From Cordylochernes scorpioides (taxonomy: Eukaryota > Arthropoda > Arachnida > Pseudoscorpiones > Chernetidae): DNA of 64,000 bases. The stretch lies in the NCBI GenBank assembly GCA_030710605.1, contig CP092865.1, positions 35,799,194-35,863,193 of the forward strand, written 5' to 3'. The position numbers were made by a program, and so were the translations under genes. A model generated the notes under the pieces. The model was not told the origin of the DNA and made no database searches. It was given only the letters and a program-made list of their open reading frames with translations. Positions 1 through 11,104 of this stretch are shown here, piece by piece. How positions within the stretch are numbered: the first letter of the stretch is position 1; every line of letters begins with the position of its first letter.

Positions 1-190
1 AAATCTGTACATAGACAGGAAAAGCACATATATTTTAATAATATAAATGAGTTTTAAAAATTGTAAAAAAAAAAAAAAAAAATGCATCGGCCGGGAATCG
101 AACCCGGGGCGCCCGCGTGACAGGCGAGCATTTTACCACTGAACCAAAATCAAACGGTGACAGAATTAAGAAAGAATTGTGCATGACGCT
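1..190 (-). mobile_element. tRNA-Gly-bearing Helitron-like repeat, copy 1 (partial)
   Basis: This is the first of three copies of one repeat (others at 495-684 and 62273-62525). On the minus strand it reads: a short AT terminus, a conserved segment around 'gtcaccgtttg', a truncated tRNA-Gly, a T-run, then an AT-rich tail. The copy at 62273-62525 ends in a Helitron-type GC hairpin plus CTAG, which this one lacks, so it is a 3'-truncated or rearranged copy. Assignment to Helitrons comes from that better-preserved copy and is inference here. Confidence 0.55.
83..147 (-). pseudogene. tRNA-Gly(GCC)-like pseudogene, copy 1
   Basis: The minus strand keeps the A-box-like segment, the anticodon region, the B box (ggttcgattcc) and the 3' acceptor strand ending gatgca, followed by a run of T that would act as a Pol III terminator. 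The first 7-8 nucleotides of the acceptor stem are replaced by unrelated sequence, so the acceptor cannot pair. This copy also has substitutions in the anticodon arm (gtgacaggc instead of gtggcaggc on the + strand), so the anticodon reads GTC rather than GCC. It is a non-functional tRNA relic carried inside a repeat. Confidence 0.8.
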
Positions 191-494
191 GATAACTATA
201 TATTATTGGCTTCAGGATACAGCAATATTGTCATCATCATTTTCTGAATAAAAAACAACTACTTTTTTTCCAGAACCTGTCAATTTATTTTTCTTGACTA
301 AAAATCCGAAAAATATATTTTCCAGATTTTTCTTTATGTCCTGTTAAAACACGTTTTACATGTCCATTAGGTCAGCTGATATTACCTCCCATCTTCACAG
401 CTAGAGGCGCTGCTTGCGAGCGAAAGGGCAAATTTGCCACGCAATTTCAAATAACTTGTATACATACTTGTATACTTGTGTACATAGACCATAA
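191..494. other. AT-rich spacer with Helitron-like fragment
   Basis: No gene is seen. The segment near 408-470 (ggcgctgcttgcgag followed by 'caaata') resembles the internal part of the minus-oriented Helitrons at about 40350, 41710 and 42825, so this is probably a degraded Helitron interior. Confidence 0.4.
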
Positions 495-684
495 ATCTGT
501 ACATAGACAGGAAAAACACATATATTTTTATAATATAAATGATTTTTAAAAATTGTAGAAAAAAAATGCATCGGCCGGGAATCGAACCCGGGGCGCCCGC
601 GTGGCAGGCGAGCATTCTACCACTGAACCAAAAGCAAACGGTGACAGAATTAAGAAAGAATTGTGCATGACGCTGATAACTGTA
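495..684 (-). mobile_element. tRNA-Gly-bearing Helitron-like repeat, copy 2
   Basis: A near-duplicate of 1-190, including the upstream 'aaatctgtacatagacagg' segment. Its right end (…gctgataactgtatata) abuts the outer edge of the giant inverted repeat at about 685. The right arm lacks this element at its outer end, so it either inserted at the palindrome edge or marks the breakpoint. Confidence 0.6.
567..631 (-). pseudogene. tRNA-Gly(GCC)-like pseudogene, copy 2
   Basis: Minus-strand tRNA-Gly body with anticodon GCC (ctgccacgcgg), intact B box and intact 3' acceptor strand. The 5' acceptor strand is replaced by tttgcttt, so no acceptor stem can form. The sequence between anticodon and T arm also lacks a base compared with typical metazoan tRNA-Gly(GCC). 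It is Pol III promoter-like but not a functional tRNA. Confidence 0.85.
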
Positions 685-784
685 TATACATGTATAATAG
701 ATTGATGTTTGCTTTTGTGCAATTAAAACAAGTCCGAACTTTCTATTCAACATAAACATTTAAAACTGTTTGCCTCTAGATGAA

Positions 785-977
785 AAAACTACTGACTCTA
801 AAGGGGCTAGTAGAGGATTGTTGAACCCCGGGATCGAATCACGGGCAAGTCCTTCTGCATGAATGCCCACTTCCTCCCCGATTAAGCACAAGTCCCAGTG
901 AGTACAATAACCAAAGGGGCTTTAGCACCTTGTATGGAACGCTTCACGATTTTGCGTGTCATCCTTGCGCAGGGGCC

Positions 978-1019
<42 letters not shown>

Positions 1020-1140
1020 CGCCGAACAACCTTGTAGATTAAAATGCCAAACTGCTTCCTCACATGCAGATATGTTATTTATACTTACAACAAAAGGCAG
1101 TCGTGCCCACCATGGATATCACGATCTATATCACATGTGG
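785..1140 (-). repeat. SINE-like dispersed repeat interrupted by a U6 copy
   Basis: Related copies lie at 36110-36345 (right-arm partner), 27944-28171 and 44812-44930. They share a 'catggtggg' block, 'cagtttg' and 'cccctttggtta' segments. The long copies end in a B-box-like stretch within a CCCG…CGGG stem. This copy carries a U6 retrocopy at 933-1028. The B-box resemblance suggests a tRNA-related SINE, but the head is too diverged to name the tRNA. Confidence 0.55.
933..1028 (-). pseudogene. U6: U6 snRNA retrocopy (5'-truncated)
   Basis: The minus strand matches spliceosomal U6 snRNA from the 5' loop through the ACAGAGA box, the AGC triad and the 3' end at gcgttccata. It lacks most of the 5' stem and the oligo-T terminator. 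It is flanked by a 6 bp direct repeat accttg (927-932 and 1029-1034). The right arm has the uninterrupted site at about 36195-36215 with a single accttg equivalent. This is an insertion made after the arms duplicated, best explained by LINE-type retroposition. Confidence 0.93.
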
Positions 1141-3437
1141 TTGGGACATGTAAACCAAATCACCTCAAATCCCACATCGTCAATCAACCCACTATTCACG
1201 TTGCACTCCACAAGTATTGCCAGGTACTGCTACTTTTTCATAGAACGTCTGAAGTGGTCAACTTTGGAATCCTTATTTTTTTAATAACTGTTATTTTAAA
1301 CACATCAACAAAAATAAAAATAATTTTAAAATATCCAACACGTATATATCATTTAAAGTGTATAACACATATTTTTATCATGTTTATTTGGATAATGTTT
1401 TCAATGGGGAAGGTTATTGCTACAAAAGTTGGCTAGAGGAATTTCTGTATTACAGAGGTTTGAGGAATATATATTCGAACGATTTCAAAATTTAATTTAT
1501 TTTAAATCCCTTTGGACCACCAACAATTAAGCTCTATATGATAGCCCCAGTTATATACCTATCTCTATTTCCCAGTTTCTATGGTGACAAACTTCTACGA
1601 AAGAATGGAGAATTTCCAAAAGAATTCTATGAGTGTTAGACTCCTAGTAGGAATGCTTCTTTCGGCGAACCCAATACCAGAAAATCCCATTGGGGATGTA
1701 TCAGGTGATTTTGGAGTGGGAAAGAGATGATGCTCGTAGAATGTCATGGATTTCAGTTTCCTTCTGTGTGTACCAGGACCTCATAGACTTGGATGTATGG
1801 CTTGAGACCTTATCTATATAAATCCCACCTCTCGTGTTCTACTGTCAAACAAATTAGGAATGTATTTCCGGTTCATCACACTAGCCTATAAGTAGACCAA
1901 GTGGGTTTTGGCAGTTGAGTCACTTAGAGGATCGGAAGTTTACACGTGAGCAGTATCATGCCTATACTTGAATCTCTGAAAATATTCCATTACACTGCTC
2001 ACAAACATACTATCTGCTTGCGCGTCCTTTTTGTCTACATAGTTTTTTGTGTCATCTAAGTAGACCCTTTCTAGAATAACTACATATTACCTTTTTTCTC
2101 CGACAATGTTTTTTATAGGTTTACATGATTGCTATTAATGTGAACTATTTCACTTGGTGATAATCCTAGCCTTTTGGCCACATTTATTCGCGTTTGGATG
2201 GTTCTTTCTTGTCTTTTCGAAAATAGTTTTGACAATGGATGGCGAAATCGGTGATACCACTTATTTTTGTCAATTTTTACGGACTCCTTTGAAAATTGTC
2301 AGATTGATGCTAGCATTTTCGGAAAATGTTTCAAAAGTGACTTTAAAAATACACAGTTTTTAAAAAAAATCTTCATATATATATAAATCAGATTAAATAT
2401 AATTGGCTTCAGCATGTTCATACTTGGAGATTTCAGAATTTATTTTTTATTTGAAATAGGCGATAAAGTAAATCTCAAGCTAAAATTTCCGAATGTTCAC
2501 GCTCACGTTATTAGCATAACTGCAATCTCATCGCGTACACATGTCCATTCTGTGTTGGAATAAAATTTTTGAAATGTATTTGCCTTTAACCTTCAGTATT
2601 AAGTCATAACTGGGGAATTATATATAGAAATATATTTTCCTCGTGGTGAATAACATGTTTCATGGAAACTTTGTTCGAACTGACTTCAACGACATGTATT
2701 GGTGTTTATGCGCGAATTTTATACGAAACTAGTAATCTCTCTCCGGGTGATTTAATCTTAATAAGATCTTTATATAAAGATAATTCGTATATATATATAC
2801 ATCTCTGTTTTGCATATTTAATTAAAAAAAAAACAATGAAAATCTATTAAGTATAAACTTAAAATTTGTGCATTTGTCTATATTTGAGTTTGTTCATTTT
2901 AAACGAATATATTCCCCATATAAAGGAGTTGTTTCCTCAAACAAGATTTATATTGTGAGTGTGGAACAACTAGACACAAGACGTGCGCGAATAAAAGTGA
3001 GGGAATTGACATGACAATGTAGGTCAAAGAAAATTCCAATTTCCCAGAGTAAATATTGTGGGTGACAGACGCGGCCCCCTGGGGTGCCCGCCACTCAATG
3101 GACGACATTTTCAATGTAGTAATAGCAAGGCAGTCGTCGCTCGAGGTTAGAGTTGTTAAAGTGGTACAAAATAAATGGGCCATTCCTACTGTACTAGGTG
3201 TATGGCTTGTAGGTACAGACACCCCGATCTGCTGTGTAATAACATGCTTCAAAATTTGTTACCTTTAGATCCCTACATTCCAAAAGTATCATTTCGACCC
3301 CTAGTTGGTACATATATATATATATATAGATTTGAAGCTTCATTTTTCATAACTATACTTGATCCGTATTTCCAAGATAATTGCATAACGTATATGCTTA
3401 TTCAATAATAGGACGATTTGTGAAGAATTTATTTATT
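1141..3437. other. Unassigned AT-rich arm sequence
   Basis: Conserved in the right arm (33600-36105). Short open frames occur on both strands (for example 1044-1436 and 2899-3252), and their counterparts in the other arm are interrupted or shifted, so I do not call genes. A run of at/ta dinucleotides near 3310-3330 differs in length between arms. Confidence 0.5.
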
Positions 3438-3482
3438 TGCTGCAACGACAAGCTTTCGACCTACAAGATGTAGATCTCTGGT
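3438..3482 (-). ncRNA. PLE-type hammerhead-like motif (degraded), left arm
   Basis: The minus strand reads a core-like 'gaga', a short hairpin (ctaca/tgtag), then tcgaaagcttgtcg. This follows the pattern of the other PLE-associated motifs here: CTGA(A)GA, then stem II, then CGAAA, then a short GC-rich segment. The partner at 33550-33593 retains cctgaga. Hammerhead motifs in Penelope-like terminal repeats are established; activity of this copy is unlikely because the CTGANGA core is incomplete. Confidence 0.4.
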
Positions 3483-5689
3483 CCATCACATATTCCTTAC
3501 GAATTAATCGGACTTATTTTTATATATTGATTAATTTATATTTCAAAATAACGGTATAAGTCGAAGAATGGGTCTACCCAGAAAATTTCAAAATATACTC
3601 CGCAGCTATAATTACATAATTAAACTGCTCTCAAAAATAAATACTTGGGGAAAGGGGGTTGATAAATCCCATTTAGTCTCAATCCCAATGAATGGAAAAC
3701 TCATATTTTTGCTTCCTAGTGTGAGTAAAACTCCGGTAGAGGACGGACAACATCCTATTTGAATAGATAACATAAAAGGGGGCCGAATGAAAGTCCGGAT
3801 AAGCTTTCGACATCATTCTTGTAATAAAGAAGGACAATCTCTCATTCCTAGGGGGGATGGATATCGCCCCAAAACGCAGAGATTCAATTTTATTTGGCGA
3901 ACAGCATAGAAGGAAGAAGACACTGCCAAACCACTTCTGTATCAAGCACTGCTAAGAAAGGTATATGGACCAAATGTCTAATCTACATAATGCATCGGCT
4001 GTCGCGCAGAATAATCAGAGTTGTGTTAAAGATTTAGGAAGAGAATCTTGTCGGAAAAAGTATCTTCAGACTTCAACCAACATTCGAAAAAATCCATAAA
4101 ATTAGAACCCGGGAATGTCATAATCATGAATCAGGAAAAGTGAAATGTAGTAAAGTATAAATCTTAGGGAAAAAGTTTGCTATATGTTTTATTGGCAAGA
4201 CCAATGCATTGACTTCAAAATTATGGAGAACAGCACAGTAAAAAAGCGCAACGCAGAAGAGGTAACCATCTTGAGGAAAGACTGATGTTATTGAGTGAAA
4301 TATATCAGACCTCCAGGGAAAAGTATATTTTCAAAACTACAGGAGAATCCTGTATGGGACGAGTGACCCTAATAAAGGATATTTTGATGTTGCTGTATTT
4401 GTTAAGGAAGAAATGAAATAGACACAGTAAGATGTCCTCCTATTCGAGCAGACATAGCTTGGAAGTGAAACATTTACTCAGAAGATGGTATTAATTCATT
4501 ATCAGAAAGCATACGCATAGCTTTGAAGAAATTTTTAAAAACGTCAAGATTCTGATAGTGTGGATGTTTGGCTAAAATCATTAGGGGGAGATTCCAGGCA
4601 AAGTTATGCCATTAAATTTCAATTTATAATAAGTTTCATAATTTTATTACTCCAAAAATATAAAATGGTTTATTTATCGTCTAATTTTAATATTCGATCA
4701 GCTTATATGTTAATCTATATATTTGGGTACCAAAATGCAAAATTTTTCAATGGTTTATTTAGAACATTTTATGGAGAAAAGTAACAAATATCGATTTATC
4801 TTTGCAAGAATAGATTCAGTATAGAGTGGATGTTTTCTCGGAAAAAAAAATTTAATAGAATGTTTGTTATGCTTTAAATTTCACTCGAGTAAAAATCGAG
4901 CGGATTCGGGTATATTAGTTAATACACAAATAAACTTCAGTGATTTATGTTATTTGATTAATATAATAGAATGTAAATACGGTATTTATGAATTTTTTTA
5001 TAAATTCGTATAGAGTGATTAAAGGTGCAAAAACATGCCTTCAATCGAGGTCGGTAGAATTACCATATATATTTCATAGGACGTTGAATTGCCCATTAAG
5101 GGTGTTTTGTTTCCCTGCATACTTTAATTCCCCATTAATATTTCATATGACCCATATAGGTTATAATTATATTCTTGATAACTTCATTCCAAGGTTGTGC
5201 CTCGACTGTAAGTGCGTTTGTTCCCCGTGTAATTTCCATTGTACTCCAGTAATATTTCTCAGAAGAGAAAGTTAGCAAGTTACTGGGCAGACGTAGGTGA
5301 CTCTAATACTGTTGGTTTCCGTAGTATTTTGAAAAAATGGATAGTAATTATAGATATAATAATTGCTCTATCAGAATGTCACGAAATTTACTTATCACAG
5401 TGAACTAGTCTATCGCCCGGATTTAGATAGCGGATTTAGAAATACATGAGCCAGTCCTAGGTACAAGTATAAAGGTCAGAATGACACGACAATTTATTAA
5501 GGCAAGAACAAAATCAACATTCTTTAGAAAAGGTTAAGCAATGAGGGAAGTTTCCAGAGTAGCAAAATATTAATAAATTAATATCAAACAATTAATAATC
5601 TGTACATAAAATATAATAGGTACTTTGCTATATAGCTCCTTCCTTATAGGAGCTGTGACTCACAGCTTGCAAATATTGTAGATACTGAT
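3483..5689. other. Unassigned arm sequence with short conserved frames
   Basis: Shared with 31346-33549. Open stretches at 4988-5275 (+) and 3679-3945 (-) are preserved in both arms, with partners at 31736-32182 and 33085-33351. They show no recognisable domain or strong coding signature, and 5080-5165 contains an internally repeated 'cccattaa…atttcata' motif. They are probably relics of an element I cannot name. Confidence 0.4.
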
Positions 5690-7640
5690 ATGGATCTGAC
5701 GTGATTCTGCCAAGGATTCCATCGAAGTCTTGAAAGTTTGTCCCTAGTAGCTTGCCATCTTTTTTTTTAACTAAGACCAGGGACTACCCGATGGTTGATT
5801 TATTACTAGTTTAAGCATATTGTCCACTCCTGCCTGAATAATGCTTCTTATTTTTGGCGACACTCGATATAGACGTTGTTTAATAGGGTCATGATCTCCT
5901 GCATAAATGCGATGTTCAACTTTCAATGATGAAGTTTTAAGACTTGCTTTTTGAAATTCAAATACATCTATGTACCTCCCAACAGTCTCACTCTATCTTC
6001 ATTGAATATATCAGTATCTATAAGGGTCACAAGTGTATCCAAGCCCTCAGTGCGTCTATTTTCATTCTTCTCAAAATTATCATTGCCTCCATCGATGCAG
6101 CATAAATGACTGGTGTCTATGAAAGGTATTCCAGCAACTTTCATCCCTGCAGGAATGATCTTAGGAAAGTCACTCCCATTTTGCCATCCAAACCTTGCTC
6201 CTTCCATGGTTGAGACTGACAACTGAGGCCAGAATAATCATTTCTTAATTAAAGTAAGAGATTTAGAACAAGTAATAACAACTTCTCGAACTCCCGCAAC
6301 GTCGCAAAATGTGTCTACTGGACAGAGTTCTTCCTTCATAGGAACTTCTTTTAACTAAAGCTCATTTTCCCCACAATTAATTTTAGCTAGAGTTAATTTC
6401 AGAAAATACCAACCAAGGACGACATTATAACTACATTCCGACAGTACAAAAAAAAAACTCGAATGGTGGAAATTAGGCAATTCACGTTTATCCTTAGAAC
6501 ATATCGTTCTAGGACCCTGACGCATTTGAAATTAGATACCCTTATAATGGGCCCTCTGCTAGATAACATATGAGCTTTTATGAGACGATCGAAATCTTCG
6601 GATATAATAATCTACTCCATAATCCACCAAAGCCAGTACCTCAGTTCCTTTTATAATGATCTCAACAAAATTATTATTGAATTTGGTAGCAATAGTCGAT
6701 GAAGGATGCGGTCTTCCTCCATTGCAGTCGCCAGTTCTAGGTTTCCTCCCTTTCTCTTGAGGATGAGCGGCTGTCTACTCTAGCAGGTGATCTTGATGAC
6801 CTGCGTCCTCTACTTATCCCCCCCGGATAGGATGAAGCACTCCTAAGATGTCGAGCTGGAGGAATCCTAGGCTTTATTTCGTCGATATTTGGCATATAGT
6901 CACCCAGTGTTGTTGGTCTCCTTGGTTCCCTCCTGGCGCGGGCATCAAAAACTTGCCTTCTTTCCCTAGAATACCCGATGACGTAACCAGGTTTTCCACA
7001 ATGGAAACATAATGGTATATCTCCTGGAGTTCTCCATTGCTGAGATTTGGCAGAATAGGGGAAGAAGGACATTCAGTTCTTTTGGATGACTCATATCCTG
7101 AATAGTCTTTATTGGTTCCTTACTTGGATTGAAGGTATTTTAGAAATAGGCAATAAATTCATTTTAACTCCTTCTCTTATCATGTATTCTAGCGAATCTG
7201 TTGTCGTCACGGGTTGAGCTATTATTCTTTGTATCTCTTATTGAACAATTATTCTAAGCAAAGACGGAAGATCTTCTTCCTTATAGGCCATGGCAGTACA
7301 TTAGGAAGTCTTTAAAATCTTGAAGATATTCTTATGTTTTTCATCATTTCTATTTTCGACTATCCTTTAAGAAATGATTTACATTTTTAATATCTTTTGC
7401 AATCAATATCTGGTAAATCTCTTCTGCGACTCCCTTAATCTAATGTCCCAATATGGTTTCATTGTCCATCTGGGGATTAACTACTTGACATAGGTACATT
7501 ACATCCTGGATGTGGCTTCCGAGGATTCTTTCACTTTCTGAGCTCTAGTCTTTAGTAGAGACTCAGCTTCTTCCATCACCTCTTCTTGTTGACCAAATGC
7601 TTCACCTAAAGACCTCTGAAAGTCTTAAAATCTTAAAAAT
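5690..7640 (-). mobile_element. Ty3/gypsy gag-protease-RT remnant (left arm)
   Basis: Read on the minus strand. Fragments of Gag capsid lie near 7200-7620 (frame broken). A CCHC zinc knuckle (CFHCGKPG start, about 6990-7010) is followed by an Arg/Ser-rich tail. A retropepsin-like segment has LALVDYG where D-[ST]-G is expected (about 6601-6650) and NVVLGW (about 6400-6440). The stretch leading into RT includes HRIYAGD, PIKQR and YRVSP (5815-5912). The zinc knuckle has lost its His and last Cys, and the protease active site is mutated. It stops near the start of RT, where sequence matching 'ctcacagct' marks the truncation shared by both arms. It is a dead remnant that predates the arm duplication. 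Confidence 0.8.
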
Positions 7641-8898
7641 AATTTTACACAACTGATTTTATATTTCATCAATAACGAAACTTTAAAAGTACATATAGTA
7701 CATAATTATTTAAAAATCACCCATAAAAATCTATTAAAATAAAAATACTAATCACACTCTTTAAAATTTAACTATTTTAAAATTATATTTAAAAAAATAT
7801 ACGAAAGAGTACCTATGGGAACCTCTTAAAGTTCTTTATTATAATTTAGTATGATAGGGAATCTTTAGCCAAAATAGGGTTAAACTATTTTTATCTAGAC
7901 ATGCGGAAGACGTAATCATACTCAATTATAGCAACCTATAAGCAACCTTTTAAAATTAAAAAATAATGAAAGTGCTAAAAATAACAAAACGGTTCACTTT
8001 TAGATCTAAAAATAGATCTTACAACACACCAAAATATCTATAAAAAATAATATATTTGAAAAATAATAATTTGTCGACCTCTCTTTAATATGTATCGAGA
8101 AATTGTACCAGAGGTATTTTGGACAATTTCTTTCTATCTCTCTTAAAGAGAATTTATATAGAATAAATAACACCAAGAATTATTTTATAGAGGCCATCAA
8201 TATTTTAAACGAAGATTTCTTAAATAATGGTTACAACAAAAATCTAATTTACTACTTTAACAGACAAATCAATCAAAAAATACCTTTTTAATAACAAATT
8301 TGGATCCAAATTAAAGACCAAAACTTTACTTTCTAATTTCTGTCGCTCTCTCTTTCTCTCTACACTAAAAAATCTATAAATTCCACAATATAATTTTAAA
8401 ACAAAAAATATATAATATTTATATTATATAATTTGACCATGATTCTCAATTTTTAAGCCACTTATTTAACGCCAAAAATCTTAATAAACATTACGCGCTA
8501 ACCCACATTTTTTTGAGATGATATTATTACAATAATTAAAAGGTATGTTAATTTTAAATTCTAAGACCTAATTTGCATTTTAATTAGTTCAAGATAAGTT
8601 AAAAAGAAGAGAAAAGAAAAAATATATAAATATTAACATTTTTTAAAAATTTCTTTGTTAATTTGAACATAACATTATTTTTCAAACATGGAAACCCCAA
8701 TTTTTTCTTTCATTCTCTTTTTTGATTATATAAAAATAATCTTCGTGAAAAAATCCTTCAATTCATTTTCAATACCCCTTTTAACACTCATTACATTGTA
8801 AATGCTTCATTAGACTAACACAACAGAAGTCAAAGCTCTAAAAAAGAAAGAAATATATTAAAGCAGATATAATTGTCTTGAATAAAATTATGTACCTT
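7641..8898. other. AT-rich arm sequence, no gene seen
   Basis: Matches 28182-29379 in the right arm. Composition is mostly A/T with a short ct-rich run near 8340-8365. Homology between arms stops abruptly at about 8898 (gtacctt) and resumes at about 11222. Confidence 0.5.
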
Positions 8899-8992
8899 CT
8901 CTCTAAAAACTAATAATAATTTAAAATAATTATAATCGTTTATTTTCTATCAACAATTTGAAAAAATTATCTTATTGTTTTGAAAGAAATTT

Positions 8993-9290
8993 TCAAGTAT
9001 TTGGACTATGTACAAATCTATTGTAAACTTCTGGGATGTCTATGTGTCTATTGATGCTATTGTATTTTATGGATATCATGGCTTCAAGGATTAGTCTTTT
9101 TTGCTTATCGTTTATGTTAGTGTAAAAAGTTCTTGGTTCTTCTAAGTTAAATGTGTGACCTGTGTTTTCTATGAGTTGAAAGATAAGGAATATTTTGTCT
9201 TTGTTTTTCATAATCTATTGTAATTGAATAAAATAAATATAAAATCTATTGTGTTCATCTATTGTCTTCAACTAGTCTACCTGTTCCTCT
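8993..9290 (-). mobile_element. Penelope-like element GIY-YIG tail (minus copy)
   Basis: The open frame 9211-8993 (72 codons) has TGHTFN, KRLILEAM and NSINRH blocks typical of the segment downstream of the GIY-YIG core in PLE polyproteins. Upstream on the same strand (9290-9230) lie degraded equivalents of the 'EDRI' region. It forms an inverted repeat with 9300-9600. It is truncated, with no RT domain present. PLE family assignment rests on motif resemblance. Confidence 0.6.
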
Positions 9291-9299
9291 AATATATAT

Positions 9300-9600
9300 A
9301 CTTGTTACAATAGTTACATCGTACAAATTGGAGAAACAGGTAGAATAGTTGAAGACAGAATAGATTAACACAATAGATGTATAAAAAAAAAACAAATACA
9401 AAAATCCCTAAACTAAACCATAGAAAACACAGGTCACAGATTTAACTTTAAAAAAACCAAGAACTTTTTACACTAACATTAGCACAAAATACTAATCTTT
9501 GAAGCCATGATATCCATAAAAAAATAGTATCAACAGACACATAGACATCAAGAAGTTTACAATATATTTGCAGATAGCCCAAATACTTAAAATTTATTTC
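9300..9600 (+). mobile_element. Penelope-like element GIY-YIG fragment (plus copy)
   Basis: Translation gives an IGETGR-type motif (about 9325-9350) and then, with stops and frame changes, the same GHT…KNQELF…INR-like blocks as the minus copy. IGETGR is the hallmark second half of the GIY-YIG endonuclease in Penelope-like elements. It is more decayed than the inverted partner at 8993-9290, so the two probably come from different copies or decayed independently. Confidence 0.6.
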
Positions 9601-9639
9601 GACACAACCCTGGTTAGCCAATAGTTTATTTATATAAAT

Positions 9640-10178
9640 TAAAAGGATTTAAAAGCGCGAATGTTTCTTTTATACATAAAACGAACTTCTACTGTCCTTA
9701 CTGCGATGAAAAAATATATTGGGAGGGCTTGGCTCATCAGTGGTGAACCCTCCCAGCGGTTTCGCCAATTTAATCCACCAGACCGCTTCTCAGAGCTCTA
9801 ATACTGTATTGGATCATTCTGCTTTTATATGCTACACTGAAGGATGGAATCTTAGAAATGGGTTTCAAGTAAACTATGGACATAAGCTTATAGGACAGTA
9901 GAATTACATTCAAATATTTGCTTCGAGCAATGCTCTTCAGCAAACTATAAAGACAAGGCCAGTTAGGCATAAATTAACACAAAGCAATAACGCGCCATCT
10001 ATACATATAAATTAAAAGGATTTAAAAGCGCGAATGTTTGTTTTATACATAAAACGAACTTCTACTGTCCTTACTGCGATGAAAATATATATTGGGAGGG
10101 CTTGGCTCATCAGTGGTGAACCCTCCCAGCGGTTTCGCCAATTTAATCCACCAGACCGCTTCTCAGAGCTCTAATACT
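9640..10178 (+). repeat. 373 bp unit, forward tandem (about 1.45 copies)
   Basis: The gggaggg landmark recurs at 9721 and 10094, a spacing of 373 bp. The unit carries a TATA-like 'ttttatac' region, a 'ttggctcatcagtgg' block (CTGATGA on the minus strand) and a GCGGT…ACCGC hairpin. The second copy breaks at 'ctctaatact', where the reverse-oriented array begins. Related degraded copies are at 37196-37250 with 38365-38580, and at 44036-44110. Association with PLE pieces suggests PLE terminal repeats, but this is inference. Confidence 0.75.
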
Positions 10179-10678
10179 CCCAATATATTTTTTCATCGCA
10201 GTAAGGACAGTAGAAGTTCGTTTTATGTATAAAAGAAACATTAGCGCTTTTAAATCCTTTTAATTTATATGTATAGATGGCGCGTTATTGCTTTGTGTTA
10301 ATTTATGCCTAACTGGCCTTGTCTTTATAGTTTGCTGAAGAGCATTGCTCGAAGCAAATATTTGAATGTAATTCTACTGTCCTATAAGCTTATGTACATA
10401 GTTTACTTGAAACCCATTTCTAAGATTCCATCCTTCAGTGTAGCATATAAAAGCAGAATGATCCAATACAGTATTAGAGCTCTGAGAAGCGGTCTGGTGG
10501 ATTAAATTGGCGAAACCGCTGGGAGGGTTCACCACTGATGAGCCAAGCCCTCCCAATATATTTTTCATCGCAGTAAGGACAGTAGAAGTTCGTTTTATGT
10601 ATAAAAGAAACATTCGCGCTTTTAAATCCTTTTAATTTATATGTATAGATGGCGCGTTATTGCTTTGTGTTAATAGTT
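10179..10678 (-). repeat. 373 bp unit, reverse tandem (about 1.34 copies)
   Basis: Reverse-complement array of the same 373 bp unit. The 'cccaatat' landmark recurs at 10179 and 10552, again 373 bp apart. Together with 9640-10178 it forms a head-to-head palindrome of about 1 kb with no spacer. Sequence differences from the forward array are few. Apparent open frames such as 9770-9970 (-), 10305-10505 (+) and 10374-10613 (-) are the same unit read twice and are not taken as genes. Confidence 0.8.
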
Positions 10679-10715
10679 TATTTGTTTCACTGGATTTGTA
10701 TATAAAAGATAGTAA

Positions 10716-11030
10716 CCAAAAAAGACATTATCGACGAAAGAAAAGAAGAAAATATCTAAGAGAAGGAAAGAAACATTTGCTAGTTTTATCTTCAAAGTTC
10801 TTCGCCAAGTTCATCCATCGCTTGGTATTAGTAGCAAAGGCATGAAAATCATGACATCTTTTGTAGACGATATTCTAGAAAAAATGGCTAATGAAGCATC
10901 AAGTCTTGTCAAACTTAACAATCGAAGAAATATAACCAGCCTAAAATTTAAAACTGCTACAAGGCTTCTTTTACCTGGAGAATTATCAAAACATGCAGTT
11001 GCTGAAGGCACCAAATTTGCCAGCCATCAA
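10716..11030 (+). pseudogene. Histone H2B-like coding segment without start codon
   Basis: One uninterrupted frame (codons starting at 10716, continuing open to 11112) reads: a short Lys-rich tail; [26 protein letters not shown] (alpha-1/L1 region); IMTSFVDDI (start of alpha-2); NEAS and NRRNITS (alpha-2 end/L2); [19 protein letters not shown] (alpha-3/alpha-C). These are the core blocks of histone H2B in order, with many substitutions at positions conserved in canonical H2B. The canonical Tyr-rich 'ESY' and final 'KYTS' are changed or lost, and the frame runs past the normal end into unrelated residues. In-frame stops at 10710 and 10713 and the absence of an ATG before the homology indicate a 5'-broken copy, unless an upstream exon exists. 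A TATAAAAG lies at 10701-10708. The right arm lacks it. It is either a diverged H2B variant relic or a captured or retroposed copy; the coding identity is confident, function is not. Confidence 0.85.
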
Positions 11031-11104
11031 TTTTATTTATATTACATCATAAAACAAACACAAAATAAAATGCTTAATAGTTTCCTTTTAAATTTTCGTT
11101 GTGT

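Noticed and set aside
9719-10613. Four similar 60-79 codon frames on both strands
   Set aside because: They are the sense and antisense reading of the same inverted 373 bp unit, with no protein homology.
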